A DNA stretch of 64,000 bases from Branchiostoma floridae (lineage: Eukaryota; Chordata; Leptocardii; Amphioxiformes; Branchiostomatidae), in contig NC_049986.1 of NCBI RefSeq assembly GCF_000003815.2, forward strand, positions 22,707,111 through 22,771,110, written 5' to 3'. Shown piece after piece: positions 53,926-64,000 of the stretch. Each line of letters begins with the position of its first letter. Position 1 is the first letter of the stretch. The position numbers were made by a program, and so were the translations under genes. The notes under the pieces were generated by a model. The model worked only from the letters and a program-made list of their open reading frames with translations. It was not told where the DNA came from and did no database searches.

Positions 53926-54651
53926 ACATGATGAAAAAGGCAGTAACAGAAACTGAAGGCAATTTGTAACATCGTGCGTCACTAGCTGCCACGGTACTCC
54001 AGATAAATTTTGTCTGTAAAATCGGCTCTTGCGTCAGACACAGAATTGCACATGTACGGCTTAGATATTACACATCAAATGATCCGGATAGGTGATAGAT
54101 CGTTGGAAGAAATGTTGCCAAATCATCTGATTGCCAATAAGTCTTTCAAAGCTGCCCTGGAAGTTACCTTGCCTAGTTTGTCAGCTCCAGTGGCAGTTTC
54201 AGGCGACTATTGGGAATGATTCAAATCCCGTTAACAACCGGTTTCACACAGAGTTCTTTTAGCTGTGTAGCAAGCTAAGAGAATTGTGAAAGGTACAACA
54301 CATCTACGCAAAAGAAGAGTCTCTTAATTTTTAACGCATTAATTTATTTACTTACAATTTCCATCATCATCTTTCGTCAGGACTTATTCACATATTGTAT
54401 TCACGTTCGGGCAATGCCTGTGAAAATCCCTGTCCTCACACACATATGAAAAAATAACATTCAGCACAAACACAATGATCAAGATACATAAAGATAATGA
54501 TAGATAACGTTCGCGTAAAAAAGACATGACCTACCTTAAATATAATCAATGAAGTAGTACTGGAAAACTTCTGTTTCCCTTAGATGTCATAAAAATGACA
54601 TGGATTTCAAAGTAGTAAGGAACATATCATGCACTGGTAATGATCAATGTA

Positions 54652-54801
54652 TCAAGGTTTCTTGACAACCCAGACGTTTGGTCTCTGAAGAAAGCTCTTC
54701 CCGCATTTCCTTCCCACTAGCTGATCATGACGAGTACTATCTCTTACAAAGCCTGACAAATCACGCTTGGGAGTAATAGAGCCACTTTCTCGCAAACGAT
54801 C
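54652..54801 (-). CDS. Putative 3'-terminal exon, unknown protein
   Basis: Acceptor AATAACCATTCAG before 54801, then exactly 49 codons and TGA (54652-54654): DRLRESGSITPKRDLSGFVR, DSTRHDQLVGRKCGKSFLQR, PNVWVVKKP. The residue mix is protein-like and basic. No family is recognised and no upstream exon is evident nearby, so support is limited to the acceptor and the open frame. Confidence 0.35.
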   Translation of the reverse strand, partial: DRLRESGSITPKRDLSGFVRDSTRHDQLVGRKCGKSFLQRPNVWVVKKP

Positions 54802-55914
54802 CTGAATGGTTATTATTATCACCATCAACAGACATCCGTGCATTTCTTACGGCTTACGCGGATTTCCACCGGCATCCATGTAAAGAGCATGGTGGGATCA
54901 TTTTAACATTGTGCTCCATTGTCGATGCATTTGAAAGCAAGGACGGTACAAATAGATAATGTTGCCCTGAAAGCGGAAGGATTTTTTTGACACAAAAATC
55001 ATCATCATTCATTCACTCACTCAAGAATAGAGCTTTAGAATGAGATATGGATGAATGACGAACAATGCTGCTAAAAATAGAGTAGAACCTTTTTTGAAAA
55101 GCCACTTGATTGACTGAGGAAAGTGGTTGACAAGAGGGTGGAGTTGCATCAGACAACAGGGTTTGCCGGGCAGGAAAACATTTCAGTATATCATCACAAT
55201 ACACATATCCCTGTAATTCTGTTTATTTTTACAATGAGTCTTGAACCTGCCAGAGCCTGAAGCCATAATCATTATGCTATGCATGATAAATTTTTTGTAT
55301 AACAAGAATACTCAAACTACATGGCATTTGAATACTAGGATTTTTTTGTTTTCTTTCCACAATTATTCTGCCCAGAGCCTAACGCTATTATCATGTTGTA
55401 TGATGCAAAACAAATACTATTTAAATTACATAAATATACATACTAGATTGATGTGTTTGAATAGATACCCCTATAATGAAATAATCCAGGTCCACCTGGC
55501 ATTCTTCTCTGGAGTGGCCGTTATGGATGAATGAAAAACGAAGCCATGCATTCTGTCAATATCTAGCCCTACATTCTGAGCGCAGTCGAAGCGAAATTCT
55601 ACCATTGAAAAATACAGACAACATAAGGTTTTGTCGCTTATACTTTTTAGGTATTTCCTGTGACAATGAGAAACTTTATGTGATAATTGCAATTGTACCT
55701 GTATCTTGAGTGAGTCAGAATACACGAATCAGGAATAAGTTGAGTTACAAATTAGTCAAATTTGTAATAAGAATACTGATTGTACATTTTCTGTACCGGA
55801 AAGTAAATATCTGATATTTAGTAAAAACAATATATCAAACAGGAAAACAGATCTATACCTATAGTTTCTGGGTCTAAGGTTGTTTGGCACCTTTCTTCCT
55901 TCTAGTTCTTCTTC

Positions 55915-56010
55915 TTCCATCATTTATTTATTGGTTCAGCTGTATACAAACAGCCAGGGCTGCCCAACTAGCCGTAGGCTATTGTCAAGGACTTACCCTT
56001 CTTCCATTAG
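55915..56010 (-). mobile_element. LINE-type 3' tail
   Basis: Minus strand: 'gcctacggctagttgggcag' and 'ccctggctgtttgtatacag' then 'ctgaaccaataaataaatga'. Stem plus AATAAATAAATG end. Confidence 0.45.
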
Positions 56011-56259
56011 CAGCTGCAACGACATAATTAATTTTGAAAAATTAGAAAAAAAACTGTAGGCTTATGTGACTATTCCCATTCCCTTAAAAACAGTAATTAT
56101 CTTCACGTTGGCCTAATGAGCCTATAAGAGAACAGGAGGATAAAATATGTCTGAAGAGTCATGTGACTGCAGTTATTCCACTATCAGCACCACAGACAGG
56201 TATGGTTGCACTACGAACTGCACTATTTTCAGTCAGGATTTTCATAGCATTTGTATTTT

Positions 56260-56470
56260 AAAATCTCCAACCTACCAGGCTTCTGGGATTCTAGCTAGCC
56301 GGTTGAGATGTGGAGGTGTCTGAACATCAGTGGCACGCCTGTGATGGTAATACTACCAAGTAGGTTACCATCAAAATACAGAAATGCTAAGGTTTACTTA
56401 TTACAATAACTGGGTCAACAACATAAGGCTTATATTTACCATACTTCATATCATAGGTTCATTAAGTCAG
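56260..56470 (-). repeat. Solitary unit of the 29-residue exon family
   Basis: Exon part reads VPLMFRHLHISTG, a TAG where other units have TGG, then LESQKPGRLEILK; intron part keeps 'gaaatgctaaggtttactta' and 'ataactgggtca'. A stray copy about 30 kb from the arrays, with a nonsense codon. Confidence 0.7.
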
Positions 56471-57004
56471 ACTCGGAATAAAAACACTTCCTTGGTGGAT
56501 AAGACGCACGGTTGGCTGGCAGAGGACTTCAACAATGTAAACTTTGGAATGTGGTGGCTTGGTTTATTGGAGGTCTGGGGGTGGTTAGCAGGCCAGGTTT
56601 GACTGTGATATTGGGCATTTGATTCACTTTGCGTCAGGTCTGGCTTTAATTGCCATCTTGTAGTAATGATAGGTAACACATTGTATATTGCTTCAAATCA
56701 ATGAAAAGATCACTTCAGAATAAGGACAATATTTGCAATTATCTATATATTTGATATGGAATTATCTTTCGTTGAAGAGATTCATTGATCACGAGACTCG
56801 CATGGATCTTCTGCCCCTCACCCCTCCTTCTTACGCAGTAGGGGTAAGTAGGACTTGGGCAGCTCCCAGCCATCGTTGCGATTCAGCTTCGCACCTTCCA
56901 ACTGGATGTGGACTACTTCTTTAATATTATCTTCCTATTATTTTTTTAACGTGAAAAAAAAGTATTGTTGCGATGCTTGGCCATATAACACGTAGTACAC
57001 CTTA

Positions 57005-57067
57005 CCATGCCATACCATACCATACCATACCATACCATACCTTACCTTACCTTACCTTACCTTACCT
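57005..57067. repeat. (CATAC)n/(CTTAC)n microsatellite
   Basis: A pentanucleotide array switching from catac to cttac units. Confidence 0.9.
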
Positions 57068-57564
57068 AGCTATCCTGCTTTAGTGATTTGAATAATGTTC
57101 TTGTCTTTAATTGAATCCCTGGTGGCATCCCAAAGTTATTGCCCAGCGGTGGTTGAAATGAAATCACATATATTCTACACAGAAATTCAATACATTTGAC
57201 ATATTCTCAGCTGGAACACGTTCAAAGAAAGGACACAATGGAATATGCGAGTTATAAATAAAAACCCCTCGGAAGAACTAGTTGCAAAGTATTTCCATCA
57301 ACTGTAAGGATCTAGGTTTAAGTTTGAGCACATTAAAAGTTATTTTGGACCGGTACGTAGAAGATGGGGGGAGGGGGGGATCTACCATTTACTTAGAAAT
57401 ACATCACACCGACCGTCTTCACACAATGGCATTCATGGAAGAAAACTATTGTATTTCCATTTTGTGTCATTCAATTACCTTAGAGCAGCAATCACAGCAA
57501 ATATGCATAGTATGTATGCATTCTCAGTATTGGAAAATGGTTTGGCGAGATATGAAATGATGTA

Positions 57565-57905
57565 TAGAGCCTGTGGGTTTTGAAAAGCGTCATAAATGTT
57601 AACAAAGTTTTAAGGATCAATGCGTTCTCTTAGTGCCCTCTGTTTCTGATACATCCAGATATCTGGGCACTTGGATATTGTTGTGAATCTGCAATTTAGA
57701 CCCTTCCCTGTCAATGCCATATGTCTGGACATTAATTGGTTCTTGTAGAATGCTGTTGATGGCCGATGTCCTCGAGTGCCATAGTCTCCTTTCACCCGCA
57801 ACTGTGGAGTGGAGATAAGTTGTGGTCTGTTCTGACTTTGTCGGAATTGAAGCCATCAACAAATACATCAACTGTTCTGTTAATACGGGAGCAGAAGACA
57901 AAGGG
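57565..57905 (-). pseudogene. Integrase C-terminal exon, copy C
   Basis: Minus strand, in shifted frames: INRTVDVFVDGFNSDKVRTD-type start, KGDYGTRGHRPSTAFYKNQL, then YGID and a tail RALRERIDPL near 57,615. In the rve-like integrase family with RIERLW motif this is the region after the catalytic core (F.VPRIN...F...WN.H.LRTE...P.QLW, then YGIDWDGP, then L...IDPL). Frameshifted. Confidence 0.55.
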
Positions 57906-58159
57906 AACTCGTGTTACAGACAAAGTGTTTCAAAAATTATTAAAAAAAAACATCCATGCAAATAGACATTTTTGATGACTGGCTGTTAAAAAAAATTGAC
58001 TGTACACTACTACGCAAGTAGTACATTATTCAAGCTCTGCAACAAATATATGAACACTATGTTTTAGTAGATCGAATCTAGCCACCCTTTTGAATGAGTT
58101 TAATTAAATTGTTTTCGTGAACTAACGGCGTTCTTTAATCTGAATGGATCTCACAATCC

Positions 58160-58445
58160 TTCAAACTCCATGTAGTAAAAGAAAAGATGCATCCAGATCT
58201 CTGAGCACATCGATACTGTTGTGAACCTGCAGTTCAGGCCATTCCCTGTCAATACCATATGTCTCAGTCATCAATTGGTTCTTGGAGAATGCTGCTGATG
58301 GTCGATGTCCTCGAGTGGGATAGTCTCCATTCACTCGCAACTGCAGTGGAGATAAGTTGTGGTCTGTTTTAACTTTGTGGACAGTGAGGCCGTCCATCAT
58401 CAAATGTTCTGTTAATGTGGGAGCAGAAGACAAAGTAGAGACAGG
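58160..58445 (-). pseudogene. Integrase C-terminal exon, copy B
   Basis: Reads LTVHKVKTDHNLSPLQLRVN, GDYPTRGHRPSAAFSKNQLM, TETYGIDREWPELQVHNSID, VLRDLD. Better preserved than copy C, but the N.H of the family motif is VH and the frame breaks before the acidic tail. Confidence 0.55.
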
Positions 58446-58639
58446 TGTTTCGACTTGTGACTGTCACTTAATATTTAACGTACGGGCAAAAAAAAAAAAA
58501 ACAAAAAAATATAACTAAAACATCCATCTAAATAGGCAACTCTGTCAGCCTGCCGAACCCTCACCACGTCCAGCTCGGTAGGATGGTTGCAGTGAATGCG
58601 CTCTAGTGAACAGTCTTATCGCCGTTACATAGTGAAGGA

Positions 58640-58745
58640 TGATGTCATAGGCGGATTGATCCAATTGTCGCGCAGTGTGAAAAGAACGCCATACTTCTAC
58701 TCTTCACTCTGCGCCACAGTCGCTCAATTCTCAAGGGGTTGACAT
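58640..58745 (-). pseudogene. Integrase core exon 'RIERLWRRV', copy B
   Basis: The minus strand reads LRIERLWRRVKSRSMAFF. RIERLWRDV is the hallmark of the C-terminal end of the catalytic core of this integrase family. Only this short part is recognisable. Confidence 0.5.
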
Positions 58746-59191
58746 CATCTTTATTGACATGTAAACGCAACACATTTATAATCAACGTACACGACGAAGA
58801 AACCTAGGTTTCTTCGAGTTTAAAAGACGAAGAAACCTAGGCTGACCCCATAATCAGAATAGTAAAAATTTTGGAGGGCGCAAGGTAAAAACTTAATGTG
58901 TGCATCCGACTTATTGATACATGTTGTATTGCACAACGTTAGATAACAATCTTGGCGTGTATTGCAATGTGGCTTTCACGAGAAATGTTGCATGTAGACA
59001 AAAGTTATCTGTTAGAAAATAACCCAGATGTGGATTCCCACGCTGGCGTGTTTCTCGCACAATATATTGCTTTGACGAACACAAAGCGCATGAACCTAAA
59101 CATACTCGGTTTAAACGTCCAAGAAGTTAACAGACGAACACTGATAGCAAGCATCGATTCATAATAATAGGGTCAGAGGTTCATGGCCATA

Positions 59192-59214
59192 ATATATATA
59201 TATATATATATATA
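59192..59214. repeat. (AT)n microsatellite
   Basis: About eleven AT dinucleotides. Confidence 0.9.
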
Positions 59215-59329
59215 GCACATAATACACACTCGCGTTGAATGTTTATAAAGTTTACATAGCAATACATATAGTTGTTTTTATTCGAAACAATACCCTGGAA
59301 AATTCTCCACCATTATTACATCATATGGG

Positions 59330-59720
59330 ACATGATGTATAAAGCCTGCAGGTATTGCAAAGTGTCTTAAATTTTAACAAAGTTCAAAGGATCGATGAGT
59401 TCGAATAGTGCCCTCTGTTGCTCTTCCGATACATCCATATCTCTGAACACATCGATACTGTTGTGAATCTGCAGTTTAGGCCCTTTCCCAGTCAATGCCA
59501 CATGTCTCAAGCAATTGGTTTTTGTAGAATGCTGTTAATGGCCGATCTCTTCGAGTGCCATAGTCTCCTTTCACCCACAATTTGAGTGGAGATAAGTTGT
59601 GGTCTGTTCTGACTTTGTGGACAGTGAATCCATCAACAAATACATCAACTGTTATGTTTATCCGGGAGCAGAAGACAAAGTGGAGATAGAACATATGTTT
59701 TGACATGTAATTGTCACTTA
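59330..59720 (-). pseudogene. Integrase C-terminal exon, copy A
   Basis: Best copy: FYLHFVFCSRINITVDVFVD, GFTVHKVRTDHNLSPLKLWV, KGDYGTRRDRPLTAFYKNQL, LETCGIDWERA, then a frameshift into the conserved tail (QQRALFELIDPL-like) ending near 59,370. FYLHFVF.SRIN aligns with FCLHYVFLPRIN of the family; TDHNLSPLKLWV with TEHNLTPLQLW; GIDWE with YGIDWDGP. Follows the RIERLW exon at 59.94-60.08 kb in the right order. Confidence 0.6.
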
Positions 59721-59934
59721 CAGTCAAAACATATTATAAAAACATCCATCCAAATAGGCAACCGCCTAAAACATTTTTGATGACTTGTTGTTAAGACAGA
59801 GTTTTACGGTATGCTACTACGCAAGAAGTACATTACTCCAGCTCTGCAACAAATATGTTAACACTATGTTTTAGTACATCGAATCTAGCAACCCTTCTGA
59901 ATGAGTTTGATTTAATTTTTTTGTGAACTAATGG

Positions 59935-60078
59935 TATTCTTCAATCTGAGTGGACCTTGCATTCCGTCGAACTCCATGTAGTAGAAAAAGAACGCCAGAC
60001 TTACACTATGGCTATGCACTTCGAGCCACAGACGCTCAATTCTCATCACATATTCAAGCAGCGACTTATAATAACCAG
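59935..60078 (-). pseudogene. Integrase core exon 'RIERLW', copy A
   Basis: Reads YVMRIERLWLEVHSHSVSLA, FFFYYMEFDGMQGPLRLKN. The family usually has N.RIERLWRDVHRCV...FY..F..LE..GLL.P; spacing and order agree well. The catalytic Asp/Glu upstream of RIERLW are not visible; no clear donor. Probably a fragment of a tandemly duplicated integrase gene. Confidence 0.6.
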
Positions 60079-60204
60079 GCCAGAGTTTCATGGTAATAAC
60101 ATATATAATACATAATACACATTCGCATGGAATATTCATGAATTTTACATAGCAATACATATAATTGTTTTCAATACCCTGCCCATTCTCCACCATTATT
60201 ACAT

Positions 60205-60325
60205 TATATAGGCCTGTATAGAGCCTGCAGGTACTGCAAAGTGTCATTAAATTGATGTTAACAAAGTTTAAATGATCAGTGCGTTCTTTTAGTGCCCTCT
60301 GTTTCTCTTCCAAATGCATAGTTTA
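60205..60325 (-). pseudogene. Integrase C-terminal tail, copy Z
   Basis: EEKQRALKERTDHLNFVNIN then a degenerate region. Same tail as the other copies, including the 'gcctgcaggtactgcaaagtg' downstream sequence shared with 59.35 and 57.57 kb. Confidence 0.5.
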
Positions 60326-60859
60326 AGGGAAGTTTCTGGACATTGTCAGAATGGATGGTACGAAAAGCCCTGTAAAGCACCTGTAAAACTGCAGGGTGAA
60401 GGTAATGCCGTGTTCGTGGAAATCGTCACATCTTTCTGGGAAAAACGCAGGCGTTTGATACATAACAAGCGGCCGTGACTGCTTGCGGGAAACCGATGTC
60501 AAGGCAGCTCGTACTAAGTATATTGGGCTCATTTTGTTCGTAGATGGTATAGATTTAAGTGTCTTTCCGTATCAATTTGATTTCTTTACGATGGTTTTTC
60601 ATGCATTTCCGATCGTTTTATGAGTTAGTGTGCTTGGGGTACTATTAGAATGTATGGGCACACAGTGGGCTTGATATACTGCTATTGAATATCCATGAGT
60701 ATTTCGCTAAAAAAAGATAAGTCAATCCCGATAAGTTGCATTTAGAATTAGATGTTAGACTAGAGTAGCTACTTAGCTATACTGTTTACTGTTGTTTGTC
60801 ATTTTTTTGTTTCGAAAATAATTTCATCAGGTTGGTAGATCATAGGATATAAGAGTTTT

Positions 60860-61080
60860 CTTTTACACAACCATGCAGTTTTTCTCACCTGATGACGTTT
60901 CGATGTATGTCAGAAATCTTCCTCAGAGCTTCTAACTGGAGTTCTGCTTCTTGCCGCTATATGTATCCGATGTAGGTGACGCTTGTGCGGCAAGAACACT
61001 ATCCCAACGTTCACCCTCGATCAATATGGCTGCAGACCAGTTTTGGTAGATTTTTCCTCTCCATATAAACTTGAGTTATA
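60860..61080 (-). mobile_element. Possible Penelope/LINE-like 3' fragment
   Basis: Minus strand: EGERWDSVLAAQASPTSDTY, SGKKQNSS-stop, then 'ctctgaggaagatttctgac' and 'atacatcgaaacgtcatcag'. The short peptide followed by this conserved tail resembles the end of Penelope-like or related retroelement ORFs. Weak. Confidence 0.3.
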
Positions 61081-61234
61081 GCTATACTGTTGTTCATACT
61101 AATGCCATTATCATTGATGCTATTAACATCTAACTACACTTAAAAGAAGGATACTGAAATATCGACACTACTGTGTTTAATGAGCAGAAGCTAGATTAAT
61201 ATGGAAACTTCAGTTTTATGTTTGACTTAGTTAG

Positions 61235-61600
61235 GGTTTCTATCTTTTAATGATCTTTATTTAATCTGGAAAGCCCTGTCGGCCCTAGCGGCTCTTCCCT
61301 GGGGTCAATGATCCAGTGGAGGGGTGGTTTTATTTTCACTGGAAAAAATAAATGAAAATTACAAAGTAACTTTACACTGAGTACTTTAGAATCAAAATTA
61401 CTTAAATTTCACAAATTGGTCCGGTCCGCAAATGAAACAAGGCTGTCAATTCAAGGTCAAAGCTATATCTGAAAGTCCTCAGAGATGGAGCACTCCATAC
61501 GGTTTCTGGAATGTCATTCCAGGTAGCCGGACCAGATACAGCCAGCAATCTTTCTTAACATTTCCTCCATGAGATGAAATTACTCCTCCTCCGTAGTAAC
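61235..61600 (-). mobile_element. LINE 3' end with ORF2 C-terminus
   Basis: The minus strand reads RLLAVSGPATWNDIPETVWS, APSLRTFRYSFDLELTAL. F/VSGP..WN.(L/I)P...R.......F...L is the C-terminal signature of CR1/L2 LINEs. Upstream frame is shifted (SSHGGN). The 3' part ends in a GC-rich stem (GGGCCGACAGGGC) and 'cagattaaataaagatcatt'. Confidence 0.68.
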
Positions 61601-62059
61601 CAACAAACCTTCATTCTTGTATGACTTGAGATGACGGTGGTAGATCTCAGTAAAGTAGTTTCTTTGTTGGATGTGCAAATAGCTACACCAGTTCGACACC
61701 ATTTTAACTTGAGCGTGCAGTCACAAATACACGCATTTCAGACATGCACATCTGAGGCACTTCGCATTGATCCACGGTCCTCCACGTCTGACAGACACTT
61801 ACTCAGACACCGTCCGTGTTTTTGAGCCCCATGAGGTTGTCTGTATCGACAGAATGGGCTTTCAATGGTAAGATCAGCGAAGCCTCTTCCAGTACAGAGG
61901 ATTAGTTACGGCGTGCTGCCATTCAAAGTCGCCCTCTGCATCCACCTGAACAGCTTTTAAAAGCAAAGCCACGACGACTCTACTCATGTCCGTGTCGTCT
62001 GAAGTAATCCGTATGGTTCACTGGAGTTCAGTTTGTAATCAGGGACTCCGAACGGGAGT

Positions 62060-62180
62060 CATTTCTTTATTCTTTATTGCAGTTGATAACTGGCCCATAG
62101 TAAAACATGCTTAATATGACACACAACATAGCATAGATATAAAAAAACATTGTGTATTATTAACAAAATTTACAAGTGTC
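62060..62180 (-). mobile_element. LINE-type 3' tail
   Basis: Minus strand: 'ctatgggccagttatcaact' then 'gcaataaagaataaagaaat'. Typical AATAAAG-type simple tail. Confidence 0.45.
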
Positions 62181-62696
62181 TCCACAGGTTTTCTAAATAT
62201 GTGTATCGGTAGAAAGAATCAGACTTGAACACAGACTTTATGATGGAATTAGAAGATTGAAAAAGCCTATATACAAAGCAAAAGCACTGCTAACGCAATC
62301 TGGTCTCAAAAGTACCATTACAATTAAATACGAAAATTTCCACATCACCGCAATATGTAGGCAAATTTCCTCATGAATCGACCTAACCCGAGAGCAACAG
62401 TTTCGGTGCTGTAGACAGAAAGAGTTTTAGATGTAAACCATGACACTCACTGGCGCCCACAGTTAATTTAAGTTTGGTGTTTTCTCAAACCGTCTTGCAA
62501 GTAGAGTAAACTGAAATATGTCACTGTTGAATATTTTCTCTATAGGGTCTGCAGAGGAAATCTGACAATGCCTTACCTCACCTTGAAGCTTGTGCTTCTT
62601 TTGGTAAATGCAGTCATTTGCATACAAAATATGAGCCTCGTATGTTGATTACATTACCAAGCGAGTACTTGTATATCGTCTAAAAGGTATACTTCA

Positions 62697-63217
62697 AGGG
62701 GCATTCCACTCCAGAAGGGAGTCTTGTTTTCCAATAAATAATGTGTCAATGAATACATAATCAGCCGAATTTTGTGGAATTCACATTGGGATGAACGCGA
62801 TGTGTGATTTATAAAACAATAATGACACTCACTAAACCCATACAGACCCTACCCATGTATTCCCAAAACGCATAGACACTTTGTTTATCGTACATATTTT
62901 CGGAATAAATGAGGTACGCTGAGCACACCGAGAAGGCAAATTGCTCTAAGATAGCAAAGAATACAAAAAGAAGACGAAATTTCTTAGCGAACCTGAAATT
63001 AGTTTGGTAACCTTACCTAAAAGTTCCGCATTGTATTCAGCCATAGGATTAATTCAATTAGAGGGTACTTGGGGAGTTTAGTAGAAGACTGAATGCTTTT
63101 GAGGCATGCGGAGCAACTGGGTACTTTATCGTATAATGTGAAGTCGTATGCAGTTATCACTTCCTAAAATGAATATCTATCGGAAAATAACACTCCCGTG
63201 TGGAGTGGAATGCCCCT
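62697..63217. mobile_element. 521-bp MITE with TTAA-type target (Kolobok/piggyBac-like)
   Basis: Termini AGGGGCATTCCACTCCA are perfect 17-bp inverted repeats; similarity continues to about 36 bp (GGGAGT, TTTTCC). Flanks are TTCA on the left (62693-62696) and TTAA on the right (63218-63221), so the target was most likely TTAA with one mutation. TTAA plus AGGG termini suits Kolobok, or piggyBac. No coding capacity. Confidence 0.75.
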
Positions 63218-63486
63218 TTAATGTGTGTCATGAGAACATCTGCTGTGAAAGAAAACATTGACAAGAAAATATTGGTGGTCTAAACATGCCATAGAAGTCT
63301 ATTGTCTACCAACTACAACTGAAAGGTCGTATTTACTTTTGACGTGGATGTATTGCAACGTCTTAGCCAACTGACCAGTTCCTACTACATATATATATGT
63401 AAGATAGAGTATAAACGTCTACGTGTGCCTAGCTGGTAAGATTCAGGGGGCTTTGGCACTGTAACTCCAATGTTACATAAGGTCAC

Positions 63487-63714
63487 ATGGTCACGTTAGC
63501 AAGAGAGAAAAAGTCCAACGCTCCTTTCAACAACTGTTATCTTTGTGATGCACCAATGTGGCTTGGATGTACGACTCAAAAAGATGTGGTTTCTCACCGG
63601 TGGATTTCTGAACATCGAGGCAGGACACTCATCATTAGAGATCTATGTGAACCATGTATTACAATTATAAAGAAAACCGTGCCATACGTGTTGGAACTTT
63701 GTCATAATTTGTGA
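63487..63714 (+). other. Cysteine-patterned open frame, unidentified
   Basis: The plus strand reads ...NNCYLCDAPMWLGCTTQKDV, VSHRWISEHRGRTLIIRDLC, EPCITIIKKTVP. Two C-x2-C pairs about 36 residues apart could bind zinc. No splice evidence or paralogue in the window; may be chance. Confidence 0.22.
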
Positions 63715-63719
63715 TACCT

Positions 63720-64000
63720 TTCAAGGCTGTTTACATTGATAGATTATGCCACCACAGAGAATATGCGATTTTTCTTTGATCTTAGTTTTCGTAAGAACTG
63801 ATTTAAATATTACAATAATTGGCATCATTGGGCGATACTTCAGGTCTAAGGCCGTTATTTTATTTGTACAACACTTTAATAATTTTCATTTCTGCTGGTC
63901 AAAATCACTCTCAATTTCCCTGTCATTATGAAATGGCTGAGAAACATGAACCTTTCAAGATGCATATGATTGATTCTACTTGGCAGTACCGGGAGATCGT
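63720..64000. other. No gene recognised
   Basis: AT-rich end of the window; nothing supportable was seen. Confidence 0.5.

Overview
The window reads as a stretch of an invertebrate deuterostome genome, most likely a lancelet (Branchiostoma). It is AT-leaning, has no long open frame, is full of short transposon remnants, and shows exon-sized frames bounded by GT/AG splice signals. The species call is an inference from element types (FLYWCH-MULE, an rve-type integrase of the RIERLW family, a tRNA-SINE, hAT and TTAA MITEs) and cannot be proved from the sequence alone. No gene is complete, and no housekeeping gene, rRNA or functional tRNA was recognised.

Region 1 (1-9 kb) is gene-poor. It holds one C2H2 zinc-finger exon (about 4.2 kb, minus), a LINE reverse-transcriptase C-terminus (about 7.2 kb, minus), several LINE-type 3' tails and local duplications.

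Region 2 (9-29 kb) is the most interesting part: a minus-strand, locally duplicated multi-exon gene family of unknown function. Its parts, in transcription order, are: upstream coiled-coil exons (28.3, 27.6 and 27.2 kb); two arrays of a 29-residue exon (26.8-25.9 kb and 16.6-15.1 kb) with a period near 240-290 bp; runs of heptad-repeat exons (25.5-23.4, 20.3-18.8 and 13.5-12.0 kb) with consensus RKDQEIA-LNQRVGALEGQVA; a linker segment; a conserved exon with core LENRSALPMEHVVFTYSNRK; and a terminal acidic exon ending in GEED-stop. Splice sites and phases agree between copies. The heptad exons are all multiples of three (78, 93, 114, 135 bp). The two best-matching blocks, 10.55-13.26 kb and 17.30-20.02 kb, lie about 6.74 kb apart. 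Many copies carry stops or frameshifts, so this is a cluster in flux with living and dying exons.

Region 3 (29-47 kb) holds degenerate zinc-finger exons, a LINE C-terminus (30.5 kb), a tRNA-derived SINE (33.9 kb), a broken FLYWCH-MULE transposase (39.6-40.4 kb), an unidentified coding fragment (41.2-41.45 kb), a 170-bp interspersed repeat, a roughly 430-bp tandem duplication (46-46.8 kb), and GC-richer segments that could be regulatory, one with a CTCF-like site.

Region 4 (47.8-53.1 kb) holds a complete 1,762-bp non-autonomous hAT-type element with perfect 16-bp inverted repeats and an 8-bp target duplication, then a roughly 135-bp satellite into which a 434-bp MITE inserted; MITE and satellite were then duplicated together.

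Region 5 (53-64 kb) has scattered repeats, tandem degenerate copies of a split rve-type integrase gene (57.6-60.3 kb, minus), a LINE 3' end (61.4 kb) and a 521-bp MITE flanked by TTAA/TTCA (62.7-63.2 kb).
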